22,615 bases of DNA from Patescibacteria group bacterium UBA6033 (GTDB lineage Bacteria; Patescibacteriota; Minisyncoccia; Phycocordibacterales; Phycocordibacteraceae), in the NCBI GenBank assembly GCA_002429325.1, contig DIZH01000021.1, forward strand, positions 1 through 22,615, read 5' to 3'. The position numbers were made by a program, and so were the translations under genes. The notes below the pieces were generated by a model. That model saw only the letters and a list, made by a program, of their open reading frames with translations, did not search any database and had not been told where the DNA came from. Shown piece by piece: positions 6,162-12,719 of this stretch (its first letter is position 1; every line of letters begins with the position of its first letter).

Positions 6162-7789
6162 GAGGGGTGATACCAGGCCGGTTTTCTGGTATAAAGAACA
6201 AGCACGGAGGCGTCGGATAGTGGTTTATTCCACCACCTTGGAAAGGTGGCAGGCTCGAAAGGGTCTCGAGAGTTCGAATCTCTCCGCCTCCGCCAAAATT
6301 GGAAATCGGAATCAGAAGCCGAAATGGGGTCGGCGCGAAGCGCCGACACAAACGCATTCCCGCCAAAAATTCCCGAATTCAAAAGGTTTTTCCACGCTCC
6401 GCGTGGCTCAAAAAAGACGGTTCGATCCTTAATTTGAAAGTTCGAACCGACTTTTTTGTACAAATGAAGTTTTTCTTCATTTGTAGACTCGTTTGCCAAT
6501 CCCACATTGAATTTCAAAAACTTTTCGGTAAGTTCGAACCGATTATTCGCTTTTTGCTCAAAAGCCGATAATTTCTCTTTGAGAAGCTGTTTTTCGTTCA
6601 CTAATTTGTTTTTCACATCTCGATATTCTTCGAGCGATAAAGCGTTTTCGAGATAAGCATTCATCAGCTTCTCAATCTTGGAATCCAAAAGAGAAATATC
6701 GACTTTTGTGTTGTCTGCAAAAAGCGTAGACGATTGGGCTTCACTCAATATATCTTTTCTATTTTCCACTAACATCCAAGAAGCCCAATCGTCTGGCAAA
6801 GAAACTTTTTTGATTTCCTTTTGAATTTTTGAAGTGATGATTTCCTCGCGAGCATATTTTTGTGAACAAGGATTTTTCCGTTTAGTACATCGCAAATAGT
6901 TATGACCTTTCTGTGTTTCGGTGGTAATGAAACATCCACATTCTCCGCAACGGAAAAATCCTCTATACAAAAATGGTTTTAGACCTTTCGAATGAGGTTT
7001 AGATTTCCTCATCATCACTTCTTGAACAGAATCAAAAAGTTTCTTTGAAATAATCGGTTCGTGCTTGCCCTCGTGGATTTCGCCGTTATACAACATCAAA
7101 CCTGTGTAAATCGGATTTTTCAAAAGTTTTTGATAATTCGACACCGCAAGTTCCTTTCCGCTTTTTCGCTTCAATCCAAGTTCATTAAATTTGTCACGGA
7201 GTTGTCGCAAAGTGAAAGACCCAGACGAATATGCCTCAAATGTTTTTCTGATTAAAGGTGCGATATTTTTATCAACAACAATTCTCCCACCGACATTTAG
7301 ATACCCAAGTGGAGACATTTGAGGCCATATTCCGTCTTTCACTTTGTTTCGCTTACCACGCTTTATATTCTCACTGAGGTTATCCACATAATACTTGGAT
7401 TGCGAAAAAGCGATTGAAAGCATGAATTTGCCTTGCGGTGTCGGATCACACCAGAAAGTTGGAAATTTTAGCTCGGCAAGTTTTTCCGTATCGAGCAAGT
7501 AGATAATTTTTCCACCATCAACACTATTTCTTGCCAATCTGTCGGGATGCCATGCCAAAATCCCATTTGCCTCACCTTGCTCGATACGGAGAAGCATTTC
7601 ATTAAATACTGGCCGACCTGGCGCTTTAGCGGTTTGTTTTTCCACGAAAATATCTACCACTTCAATTTGTTCTTTAACCGCTAACTCTTTGAGTTCGGCC
7701 AGTTGGTCTGAAATGCTTCTAACTTGCCGATCCTCTGTATCGGTACTTTTGCGAGTGTATATGAAAAACTTTCTGGTGTGATTATTCAT
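6122..7789 (-). CDS. Large serine recombinase (island integrase)
   Basis: A site-specific recombinase of the resolvase/invertase superfamily, large form. The 555-residue frame has the resolvase catalytic domain with nucleophile Ser15 in YTRKS and the active-site arginines in DRLAR (83-87). A recombinase domain follows at about 150-265 (NIKRGKRNKVKDGIWP, LRDKFNELGLKRKS). Next come a zinc ribbon (Cys281-x2-Cys284 and Cys301-x6-Cys308) and a coiled-coil region at about 365-420. The family body appears to end near residue 460 (IKDRTVFF). After that the frame continues through inverted repeat 1, then antisense across tRNA-Ser and into the DUF805 3' end, stopping at 6122-6124, so the last ~95 residues are probably junction-derived. 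I chose the start at 7789 because the catalytic domain begins there; the frame is open further upstream. No -10 or Shine-Dalgarno directly precedes it; a promoter in inverted repeat 2 (7932-7937) could serve it. Confidence 0.93.
   Translation of the reverse strand: MNNHTRKFFIYTRKSTDTEDRQVRSISDQLAELKELAVKEQIEVVDIFVEKQTAKAPGRPVFNEMLLRIEQGEANGILAWHPDRLARNSVDGGKIIYLLDTEKLAELKFPTFWCDPTPQGKFMLSIAFSQSKYYVDNLSENIKRGKRNKVKDGIWPQMSPLGYLNVGGRIVVDKNIAPLIRKTFEAYSSGSFTLRQLRDKFNELGLKRKSGKELAVSNYQKLLKNPIYTGLMLYNGEIHEGKHEPIISKKLFDSVQEVMMRKSKPHSKGLKPFLYRGFFRCGECGCFITTETQKGHNYLRCTKRKNPCSQKYAREEIITSKIQKEIKKVSLPDDWASWMLVENRKDILSEAQSSTLFADNTKVDISLLDSKIEKLMNAYLENALSLEEYRDVKNKLVNEKQLLKEKLSAFEQKANNRFELTEKFLKFNVGLANESTNEEKLHLYKKVGSNFQIKDRTVFFEPRGAWKNLLNSGIFGGNAFVSALRADPISASDSDFQFWRRRRDSNSRDPFEPATFPRWWNKPLSDASVLVLYTRKPAWYHPSYFFPSRASHQER
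6190..6195 (+). promoter_or_regulatory. tRNA-Ser promoter -10
   Basis: TATAAA lies 10 nt before the mature tRNA 5' end, leaving room for a leader of a few bases. No convincing -35 is seen. Confidence 0.5.
6206..6295 (+). tRNA. tRNA-Ser (anticodon GGA)
   Basis: Acceptor arms GGAGGCG (6206-6212) and CGCCTCC (6285-6291) pair perfectly, with discriminator G and encoded CCA at 6293-6295. The anticodon stem CCACC/GGTGG closes the loop TTGGAAA, giving anticodon GGA (reads UCC and UCU). A long variable arm typical of serine tRNAs is followed by the T arm GAGAG-TTCGAAT-CTCTC. The 3' end is shared with the left edge of the island, so this is its probable integration target. Confidence 0.96.
6290..6410. 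repeat. Inverted repeat 1, left copy (121 bp)
   Basis: It is the reverse complement of 7811-7931 with two mismatches by direct comparison. Its outer end is the last six bases of tRNA-Ser (CCGCCA). It contains two smaller palindromes: GTCGGCGC-GAA-GCGCCGAC and CCACGC-TCC-GCGTGG. On the minus strand it is open and forms recombinase residues about 461-500. Confidence 0.93.
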
Positions 7790-7797
7790 AGAATTGA

Positions 7798-7811
7798 ATT
7801 GGCAAACGAGT
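7798..7811. repeat. 14-bp inverted copy of recombinase 3' coding sequence
   Basis: This stretch is the reverse complement of 6487-6500, which lies within the recombinase gene near its 3' end. It directly joins inverted repeat 1. The right copy therefore looks like the end of a second, mostly deleted recombinase gene pointing the other way. Confidence 0.55.
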
Positions 7812-7931
7812 GAGCCACGCGGAGCGTGGAAAAACCTTTTGAGTTCTGGAATTTTTGGCGGGAATGCGTTTGTGTCGGCGCTTCGCGCCGACCCCATTTC
7901 GGCTTCTGATTCCGATTTCCAATTTTGGCGG
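7811..7931. repeat. Inverted repeat 1, right copy (121 bp)
   Basis: Near-identical reverse complement of 6290-6410. It lies between the recombinase start and inverted repeat 2, where a promoter for the recombinase would normally be. It is also open on the plus strand in the frame equivalent to the recombinase C terminus, without belonging to a full gene. Confidence 0.93.
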
Positions 7932-8200
7932 TGTGTATTGGACGAAGTTCGAATGTATTTCGGACAAAATCCGCAGGATTTTGACGACTAATCGCACGCG
8001 CGAAGCGCGTAGTGGCTCTAAACCTCTCCGTACGCCCCGATTGCGTGGGAATGCGAACCAATGCGCCTCGGACACGCTCGCAGACTCGCGTGTGCAAAAA
8101 CCAAAAAATTTCCTTGCATTTTTCTCGCGTCTCCTCCCCCCACCCCTCCACCGCGAAGCGGAAAAAGAAATGGAAAGGAAATTTTTGGTTTTGCTTCGCC
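7928..8200. repeat. Inverted repeat 2, left copy (273 bp)
   Basis: Identical over its whole length to the reverse complement of 11683-11955 on direct comparison. It is GC-rich with a pyrimidine-rich C tract (about 8127-8150), short palindromes with a GAA/TTC loop (around 7997-8009 and 8151-8161), and an internal inverted repeat (about 8096-8115 against 8177-8194). It shares the 4 bases 7928-7931 with inverted repeat 1. No gene is seen in 7790-8273 apart from these repeats and the regulator's promoter; the open frames here are mirrored in both copies and look non-coding. Confidence 0.97.
7932..7937 (-). promoter_or_regulatory. Outward -10 of inverted repeat 2, left
   Basis: Read leftward this is TACACA, the mirror image of the element 7 nt before the HEPN-like gene at the right end. 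It would give the recombinase a leader of about 135 nt crossing inverted repeat 1. This is inferred from symmetry only. Confidence 0.3.
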
Positions 8201-8220
8201 GTCAGTATTCTCATACTGTT

Positions 8221-8248
8221 GTAATATATCACATTATTGATATACGAC
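8221..8248. promoter_or_regulatory. Palindromic operator over the XRE promoter
   Basis: TATATCA-N6-TGATATA (8225-8244) extends to 11-bp arms with two mismatches (8221-8231 and 8238-8248). It covers the -35 element TTGATA (8237-8242), which is 18 nt from the -10 TACAAT (8261-8266). The placement suggests autorepression by the XRE protein encoded just downstream. Confidence 0.6.
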
Positions 8249-8273
8249 ACAACAACTTGCTACAATATGAATT

Positions 8274-8486
8274 GTGGATATGAAAACATCGTCAATAAAG
8301 CTTGGAAAAAACATAAAGCGCATACGAGAGCAAAAGAAAATGTCGCAGGGCGACATTTGTCGTGCGCTCGGTTTTGACCGTGCGCAGATGAGTAATATTG
8401 AAGCTGGAAAAGGAAATCCAACACTTTCAACGATTGAGAAAATTGCTCAAGCATTAGAAGTTGCGAGCGACGAACTTTTGAGATAA
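8274..8486 (+). CDS. XRE family HTH transcriptional regulator
   Basis: A 70-residue protein that is essentially one Cro/CI-type helix-turn-helix domain. It has LGKNIKRIREQKKMSQGDICRALGF (helices 1-2), the recognition segment DRAQMSNIEAGKGNPTL, and STIEKIAQALEVASDELL (helices 4-5). GTG at 8274 is 7 nt after TACAAT; an ATG at 8280 is the alternative start (68 residues). It is the first gene of the AT-rich cassette, and a palindrome overlaps its promoter, so it probably represses itself and perhaps the transporter genes downstream. It is not obviously an antitoxin, because no toxin-sized partner adjoins it within the cassette. Confidence 0.9.
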   Translation: MDMKTSSIKLGKNIKRIREQKKMSQGDICRALGFDRAQMSNIEAGKGNPTLSTIEKIAQALEVASDELLR

Positions 8487-8517
8487 ATATAACAATGTTT
8501 AGAAATTTACTCTCCAT

Positions 8518-8856
8518 ATGAGCAACACCACTATTTTAATCATTGTAATGTTTCTTAACTTAACATTTTCAACCATCATGGATGTTCTTGCTAAGTATTG
8601 GAATGTCACAGACAATATCATCTTTTTCTATTTAAGTATGGTAGCTAGTATTTTTACGATGTTCTTCTATATATGTATGATTAAGTACGGGAGTTTAACT
8701 ATTTCATCGACTGTCACGTTATTGCTTACCATGATTATAAGTGTTTCGTTTGGTTACTTCTATTTTCATGAAGTAGTAAAACCTATTCAATGGGTTGGAA
8801 TATTTTTAAGTTTTATATCTATGATACTTATGCTTGATATCTTTCATTCAGCATAG
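8518..8856 (+). CDS. Small four-helix EamA/SMR-like transporter half
   Basis: A 112-residue, almost entirely hydrophobic protein with four membrane segments (about 4-21, 33-53, 60-78 and 88-107). The end of segment 3 (GYFYFHEVVKPIQWVGIFLSFISMILM) resembles the E-x-x-x-x-Q-x-x-G pattern of the drug/metabolite transporter superfamily, in which single four-helix units dimerise. Substrate cannot be inferred. TTTACT lies 6 nt before the ATG. The gene is visibly AT-rich like the rest of the cassette. It could act with the two longer EamA-like proteins downstream or alone. Confidence 0.7.
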   Translation: MSNTTILIIVMFLNLTFSTIMDVLAKYWNVTDNIIFFYLSMVASIFTMFFYICMIKYGSLTISSTVTLLLTMIISVSFGYFYFHEVVKPIQWVGIFLSFISMILMLDIFHSA

Positions 8857-8924
8857 AATAGATTAAGTTTTAATTTATCTGTGGTTCTCTTTTAGTATTA
8901 CATTAAAAGAAACCCATATTTTGT

Positions 8925-8936
8925 TATACTAGAGCA
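8925..8936 (+). promoter_or_regulatory. -10 for the LysE-like gene, leaderless geometry
   Basis: TATACT (8925-8930) is 6 nt before ATG 8937. The AT-rich cargo therefore uses the same start architecture as the resident genes. Confidence 0.75.
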
Positions 8937-9542
8937 ATGTTAGAAAAGATAATGAACAGTCTACTAATTGGCTTTGCTGTCGCAGCAATACCAGGAGCTG
9001 TTTTTATAGAAACAATAAGAAGAACTCTTACGAAAAACGTGATCTCTGGAATTCTTTTGGTTCTTGGTGAATTTTTTGGTCACGTTTTACTATTCCTTAT
9101 ACTATTTTTTGGAGTTTCTCACTTTTTTACAAATGAGCTTGTAAGTAAATTTTTATATTTAGCGGGGTTTCTTCTTATGTTATTGCTCGGTCTACAAGCT
9201 TTTAAAAATCCAAACCAAACGCACCAAGAGAAAAGTTTAACACTCGAAGGTTCTTCTTTTTTAGTTGGGTTTGGTTTATCAATAACAGACCCATATATCA
9301 TTGGGCTGTGGGTCACTCTTTCAGGGGCATACCTTTCTCACTTTTCTAAGTTATATGCAACCTTTCATATTATTTTGATATCACTAGGATTTCTTCTGTT
9401 CTTTATTCCCTTAATATATATTACGTACTTTATAGGTAAAAAAATACCAGACGTATATTTGCTATGGCTATCAAGAATTGGAGGGGTGGTTCTTATTGGC
9501 ACAGCAATCATGTTTTTCTGGAAACTAATACTACTTTTCTAG
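8937..9542 (+). CDS. LysE/RhtB-type amino acid exporter family protein
   Basis: A 201-residue protein with six predicted membrane helices. The pattern resembles LysE translocators: helix 1 with AAIPGAVFIETIRRTL (family PGP-type motif), a glycine-rich second helix (GILLVLGEFFGHVLLF), a short charged loop (NPNQTHQEKSLTLEG), then GFGLSITDPYIIGLW in the place of the family's N/D-P motif. LysE proteins export amino acids or related small molecules; the substrate here is unknown. It begins the apparent three-gene operon 8937-11342, with only 4 nt to the next gene. Confidence 0.72.
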   Translation: MLEKIMNSLLIGFAVAAIPGAVFIETIRRTLTKNVISGILLVLGEFFGHVLLFLILFFGVSHFFTNELVSKFLYLAGFLLMLLLGLQAFKNPNQTHQEKSLTLEGSSFLVGFGLSITDPYIIGLWVTLSGAYLSHFSKLYATFHIILISLGFLLFFIPLIYITYFIGKKIPDVYLLWLSRIGGVVLIGTAIMFFWKLILLF

Positions 9543-9546
9543 TTAT

Positions 9547-10422
9547 ATGTTGATATTTCTTGCAGTAATTAATAATCTTCTTGCTCCGTATTGGGATACC
9601 TACAAGAAGTATCTTAGTAAACAAGGTTTTGCTTCACTTACGGTAATATGCTCCCCGAATCTTATAGAGCACTCGATTGGTATTATTGTTCTTCTTTCTC
9701 TTGGGCTTTTTGTCTTACCAACGGATATACACTTTTATTTATATTGGTTCTTAATGGTTGTTATTTCTGCTGTTGAACTTACTCTCAATATCTGGGGATT
9801 AGTTAAAAGTAGTTTTTTTGGTGTTCGTGTAGTTGGCAGTCTTAGTTTCGTGGTAAGCAGTATATCTGCAGTGATTTTCATCGGAGAACATTTGAGTTTA
9901 CTGCAGTACGTGTCTATTATTATTGCTATTTTTGGTGTAGCGCTTTTTACATGGCCAAAGAATCAAAGTTTAAATTTTAAGAATATCGACAAAGGGATTG
10001 TATTTGTCTTTATTTCAGTCATCTTAAGCGGTATATCTTTAATACCGTATAAAATGGCAACATTCTACACACCAAGTTACACAACATTTTTAACAGGTAG
10101 AATTGTTGGTGATTTGATTGCTTGGAACCTTGTCTGGATGATTAGTTTACTTTGGATAAAAAGATCTCCTCTTATTGAACTAAAACGCCTAATGAACACC
10201 AAAGAAGCTTTGATTTTGATAATTGGTGCATCTGGTGCAAACCTACTTGGTTCTTGGCTTATTTATAAAATGCCAGTAACTGAACTTTCAATATTAGGAA
10301 CACTGGGTATTATTACTTCTTACTTTATAGACAGGAATAAATATAACAATCGTTTAACAATGAGAATGTGGATGGGTACAATTTGTATCATCTTTTCGAT
10401 TGGGGTATTTTTCATGTTGTAA
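9547..10422 (+). CDS. EamA/DMT-like ten-helix transporter
   Basis: A 291-residue polytopic protein with about ten hydrophobic segments in two repeats of five, as in drug/metabolite transporters with two EamA halves. The first half ends with AVIFIGEHLSLLQYVSIIIAIFGVALF, which matches the E-x-L-x-x-x-Q-x-x-x-x-x-x-x-G-V pattern typical of EamA domains. The second half ends in ITSYFIDRNKYNNRLTMRMWMGTICIIFSIGVFF, more degenerate. The ATG follows the LysE-like stop by 4 nt, so the genes are probably translated from one transcript. Substrate unknown. Confidence 0.75.
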   Translation: MLIFLAVINNLLAPYWDTYKKYLSKQGFASLTVICSPNLIEHSIGIIVLLSLGLFVLPTDIHFYLYWFLMVVISAVELTLNIWGLVKSSFFGVRVVGSLSFVVSSISAVIFIGEHLSLLQYVSIIIAIFGVALFTWPKNQSLNFKNIDKGIVFVFISVILSGISLIPYKMATFYTPSYTTFLTGRIVGDLIAWNLVWMISLLWIKRSPLIELKRLMNTKEALILIIGASGANLLGSWLIYKMPVTELSILGTLGIITSYFIDRNKYNNRLTMRMWMGTICIIFSIGVFFML

Positions 10423-10439
10423 ATGTTTTCATTAAAATT

Positions 10440-11342
10440 ATGATTATCTTTTTCTTATTCACTCAAGCATTTATATTTCAAGTATATTCACAGATTGCAA
10501 AATCTTTACAAGAGAAAGGACTTACTGGATTATCTGTACTTTACTATTCAAAATTCACAATATATCCATCTTTGGTATTACTGATGTTTTTTTGGGATAA
10601 AAATAGTTTTCAATACTTGATGAGTAATAAACATATCTTACTTGTTTTTATTGGATTCTTAATTTCAAGTTCTATTTTTCAGTATATATATTTTGTATCG
10701 AGGCACATGGTAAAAGCACTTTCTTTTGTTAGTGTTGTTTTAAATGCTGTGGGGTTACCAGCGATAGTTATAACAAGTTTTTTAATAAATAAAGATATTC
10801 CTAGTGTGTATGAAATATTTGGAATACTTTTCCTTATCCTAGCCCTAATCTTAAAACCAAGTAACGGTAAAACAAAGAATGTGAGTCAGTTACGATATAG
10901 CGTAATAACAATAGTTGCAATATCTGTAGTGTATCTTGTGCTACAAACAATTAAAGATCCTCTGTATAGAGAATTCATGATGAATATACCAAACACTATA
11001 TTTGCCGTTGCTCTATACCTTACATGTTCATCTATCATAATTAATATATTTTTCTTATTCAAAAAGAAACCTAGTGAAATAAAAATTATAGATGGAGATA
11101 ATAAAACAAGATTTTATGCTTATTTAATCCCTACTTTGTTATTCATTGGCTCGATACCAGAAGCTTATAGTTTTGCAAATGTTCCAGCTTTTACTGTTGT
11201 TGCCGTAAGTATGGTAAATATGATAATGAGTTTAACTTCTGATCTCAAGAATAAAAGAATTATTTTTAGTACGAGAACTGCTATATTTATAGTGTTTGTA
11301 TTAGTAGGGATTTCATTAAATATATTTGGAAGATTGTATTAA
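10440..11342 (+). CDS. EamA/DMT-like multi-helix transporter, divergent
   Basis: A 300-residue, strongly hydrophobic protein with about nine or ten helices and a two-half organisation. The first half ends near INKDIPSVYEIFGILFLILALIL, which resembles the EamA repeat end. A soluble stretch at about residues 205-225 (KKKPSEIKIIDGDNKTRFY) separates the halves. ATG 10440 is preferred because it begins the first membrane helix (MIIFFLFTQAF) 17 nt after the previous stop; an upstream in-frame ATG at 10368 would overlap the previous gene by 55 nt. It is weakly similar in style to the preceding gene product and may be a diverged paralogue or heterodimer partner. Confidence 0.65.
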   Translation: MIIFFLFTQAFIFQVYSQIAKSLQEKGLTGLSVLYYSKFTIYPSLVLLMFFWDKNSFQYLMSNKHILLVFIGFLISSSIFQYIYFVSRHMVKALSFVSVVLNAVGLPAIVITSFLINKDIPSVYEIFGILFLILALILKPSNGKTKNVSQLRYSVITIVAISVVYLVLQTIKDPLYREFMMNIPNTIFAVALYLTCSSIIINIFFLFKKKPSEIKIIDGDNKTRFYAYLIPTLLFIGSIPEAYSFANVPAFTVVAVSMVNMIMSLTSDLKNKRIIFSTRTAIFIVFVLVGISLNIFGRLY

Positions 11343-11682
11343 TATACTCCCATCTATATATTTAAATGGATTCTCGAAACTGATATATAACGAAAATTGC
11401 GAGCAACGTATACACTCCAAACTATAATAAAAACAAAAGCTCAATCCATATTGATTTGAGTTACCGCCACACTTCATCGAAGCCACCAAGCGAACACGCA
11501 CAACGCCGAAGCAGCCAGCGCGAGCGAATGCGAGCGGGCTATGCGGAGGCGGTTGTGTGTGATTCGCGGACTCTAGAGTTACCACTAAACGTCGCTATGG
11601 CACGCGCCTCGGTCGCCACAAGGAAATGGAGCAAATGGGCTTCAATGTGATAACTTTGTTGCCCTTTGTGGAGTTTCCTTGT
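11343..11682. other. Non-coding right arm of the cassette
   Basis: No gene is seen in these 340 bases. Composition switches abruptly near 11455 from AT-rich to GC-rich. The AT-rich part holds a hairpin with a T-rich tail on the minus strand. The GC-rich part contains GCGGAGGCGG (11543-11552), a 10-bp inverted match to the tRNA-Ser 3' end (6284-6293), and ends in a long imperfect hairpin beside inverted repeat 2. Confidence 0.5.
11440..11460 (-). terminator. Possible minus-strand terminator
   Basis: Stem CTCAATC (11440-11446) pairs with GATTTGAG (11453-11460) with one bulged base. On the minus strand it is followed by TTTTGTTTTTATT. It would stop leftward transcripts coming from inverted repeat 2 before they run antisense into the transporters. 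Confidence 0.35.
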
Positions 11683-11687
11683 GGCGA
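11613..11687. repeat. 75-nt imperfect hairpin at the inner edge of repeat 2
   Basis: Arms TCGCCACAAGGAAA (11613-11626) and TTTCCTTGTGGCGA (11674-11687) are perfect complements. The loop has a second, looser pairing between GCAAATGGGC and GCCCTTTGTGG. It overlaps the first bases of the repeat-2 right copy and has no counterpart beside the left copy. Confidence 0.65.
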
Positions 11688-11955
11688 AGCAAAACCAAAA
11701 ATTTCCTTTCCATTTCTTTTTCCGCTTCGCGGTGGAGGGGTGGGGGGAGGAGACGCGAGAAAAATGCAAGGAAATTTTTTGGTTTTTGCACACGCGAGTC
11801 TGCGAGCGTGTCCGAGGCGCATTGGTTCGCATTCCCACGCAATCGGGGCGTACGGAGAGGTTTAGAGCCACTACGCGCTTCGCGCGTGCGATTAGTCGTC
11901 AAAATCCTGCGGATTTTGTCCGAAATACATTCGAACTTCGTCCAATACACACCGC
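11683..11955. repeat. Inverted repeat 2, right copy (273 bp)
   Basis: Exact reverse complement of 7928-8200. Identity over 273 bp of non-coding sequence implies recent duplication, continuing gene conversion or inversion, or an assembly effect. It ends with CCGC at 11952-11955, three bases before the HEPN-like start codon. Confidence 0.97.
11946..11951 (+). promoter_or_regulatory. -10 at the outer end of repeat 2, for the HEPN-like gene
   Basis: TACACA stands 7 nt before ATG 11959, so the gene's only visible promoter element is supplied by the inverted repeat. Confidence 0.4.
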
Positions 11956-11958
11956 ATT

Positions 11959-12633
11959 ATGGAATTGTCAGAGCATGTCATCAAAGCAATAAAAGATTAC
12001 GGTCAAGAGGACTCGAATTCCGCTTTGATGCACTCCTGTTTTGCTATAGAGGCAACGGCGAGAAATCTTTTCAGAAGAGAAGACGTAGGGAAAAAAGAAT
12101 ATAAGGATGTTATTGATCAATATCTTTGGATTTTGGAACCAATGATGGGAAGTGGTGTAAATCTACAGGAAACTATCTGGTATAACGTTGAGGTAGATAA
12201 TGGACATGGGAAAATAATAACGGATCCAAATTTCTCTGACATTATTTACCACATTTTCCGATGCAGTCATGCACATGCAAAATCAGTTTCGAAAAACTAC
12301 GAACTATTGGCACCCGAAAATGGAAAGTTATTTTGGCAAGTTGGAGGCGGCCTTATCCGTATGCCAACATGCATAGTTCCTGCGCTTTTAGCCATCTCAG
12401 TCTTTTCAAGAGCAAATGCCGATATCTCTACCTCTGGGGATTATTTTCTGTCACTAGCAAGCGAGAAATTTCCAATCAAAGACTGGTGGGGGCGAGAGGA
12501 TGATTTCCACTCGTTTTTATCACAAAGACTTCCAAATCCAACGAGGGTAACACTTGATGGCCTTAAGATTTTTAGACCAACGGCTCAAGATAAATATTTT
12601 AACGTGGAGATAATACCACCCTCTTTGTCTTAA
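11959..12633 (+). CDS. HEPN-like domain protein, possible RNase
   Basis: A 224-residue soluble protein. An N-terminal helix with SALMHSCFAIEATARNLF resembles the first HEPN helix. At residues 101-106, FRCSHAH contains R-x4-H (Arg101, His106), the active-site pattern of HEPN ribonucleases found in many toxins and defence proteins. Other notable stretches are DQYLWILEPMMGSGVNL and MPTCIVPALLAISVFSRANAD. I know of similar uncharacterised bacterial proteins with this H-x-H-type segment but cannot name the family securely. It begins 3 nt outside inverted repeat 2, has more A+T than the resident genes, and no partner antitoxin adjoins it, so a toxin role is only a possibility. Confidence 0.55.
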   Translation: MELSEHVIKAIKDYGQEDSNSALMHSCFAIEATARNLFRREDVGKKEYKDVIDQYLWILEPMMGSGVNLQETIWYNVEVDNGHGKIITDPNFSDIIYHIFRCSHAHAKSVSKNYELLAPENGKLFWQVGGGLIRMPTCIVPALLAISVFSRANADISTSGDYFLSLASEKFPIKDWWGREDDFHSFLSQRLPNPTRVTLDGLKIFRPTAQDKYFNVEIIPPSLS

Positions 12634-12691
12634 GACCGCCCTCTTAATTTTATTCGGTTGCTAACTCGCCAAAGAATCCTTGTGCTGATTA

Positions 12692-12714
12692 ACTTAGGAG
12701 CTTCGCTTCCAAGT
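12692..12714. repeat. Degenerate GCTTCGC-apex hairpin
   Basis: ACTTAGGAGC-TTC-GCTTCCAAGT is the hairpin family seen at 13789 and 17269 but with two mismatches in the left arm. It lies just after the 3' end of the truncated glutaredoxin, as the intact hairpin does at the intact gene. Confidence 0.6.
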
Positions 12715-12719
12715 CGAGA

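Larger units (their letters stand above)
6290..11955. mobile_element. Serine-recombinase genomic island at tRNA-Ser
   Basis: The island begins inside the 3' end of tRNA-Ser and consists of two abutting units, each bounded by its own inverted repeats: 6290-7931 (recombinase) and 7928-11955 (regulator plus transporters). CCGC is found at 6290-6293, as GCGG at 7928-7931, and as CCGC at 11952-11955. The genes inside are much richer in A+T than the flanks. I found no longer copy of the tRNA 3' end downstream, so the right boundary is set only by the end of the inverted repeat. The HEPN-like gene beyond it may also belong to the island. Confidence 0.75.

Noticed and set aside
6055..6437. Open frames across the tRNA-Ser gene on both strands, including the antisense RDSNSRDPFEPATF-type peptide
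   Set aside because: This peptide is the well-known spurious translation of a serine tRNA complement. The tRNA structure explains the sequence fully.
7782..8283. Possible genes inside repeat 2 (frames giving MALNLSVRPDCVGMRTN and related peptides), repeated at 11539-11992
   Set aside because: They are duplicated only because the DNA is an exact inverted repeat. No family resemblance or promoter was seen, and several frames are open at once, as expected of GC-rich non-coding DNA.
11543..11552. GCGGAGGCGG as the missing right attachment site (inverted match to the tRNA 3' end)
   Set aside because: Only 10 bp, inverted relative to the tRNA, and inside rather than outside repeat 2. It could be chance in GC-rich DNA, so it is noted but not called as attR.
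6290..11955. Prophage
   Set aside because: The recombinase could suggest one, but there are no capsid, portal, terminase, tail or lysis genes.
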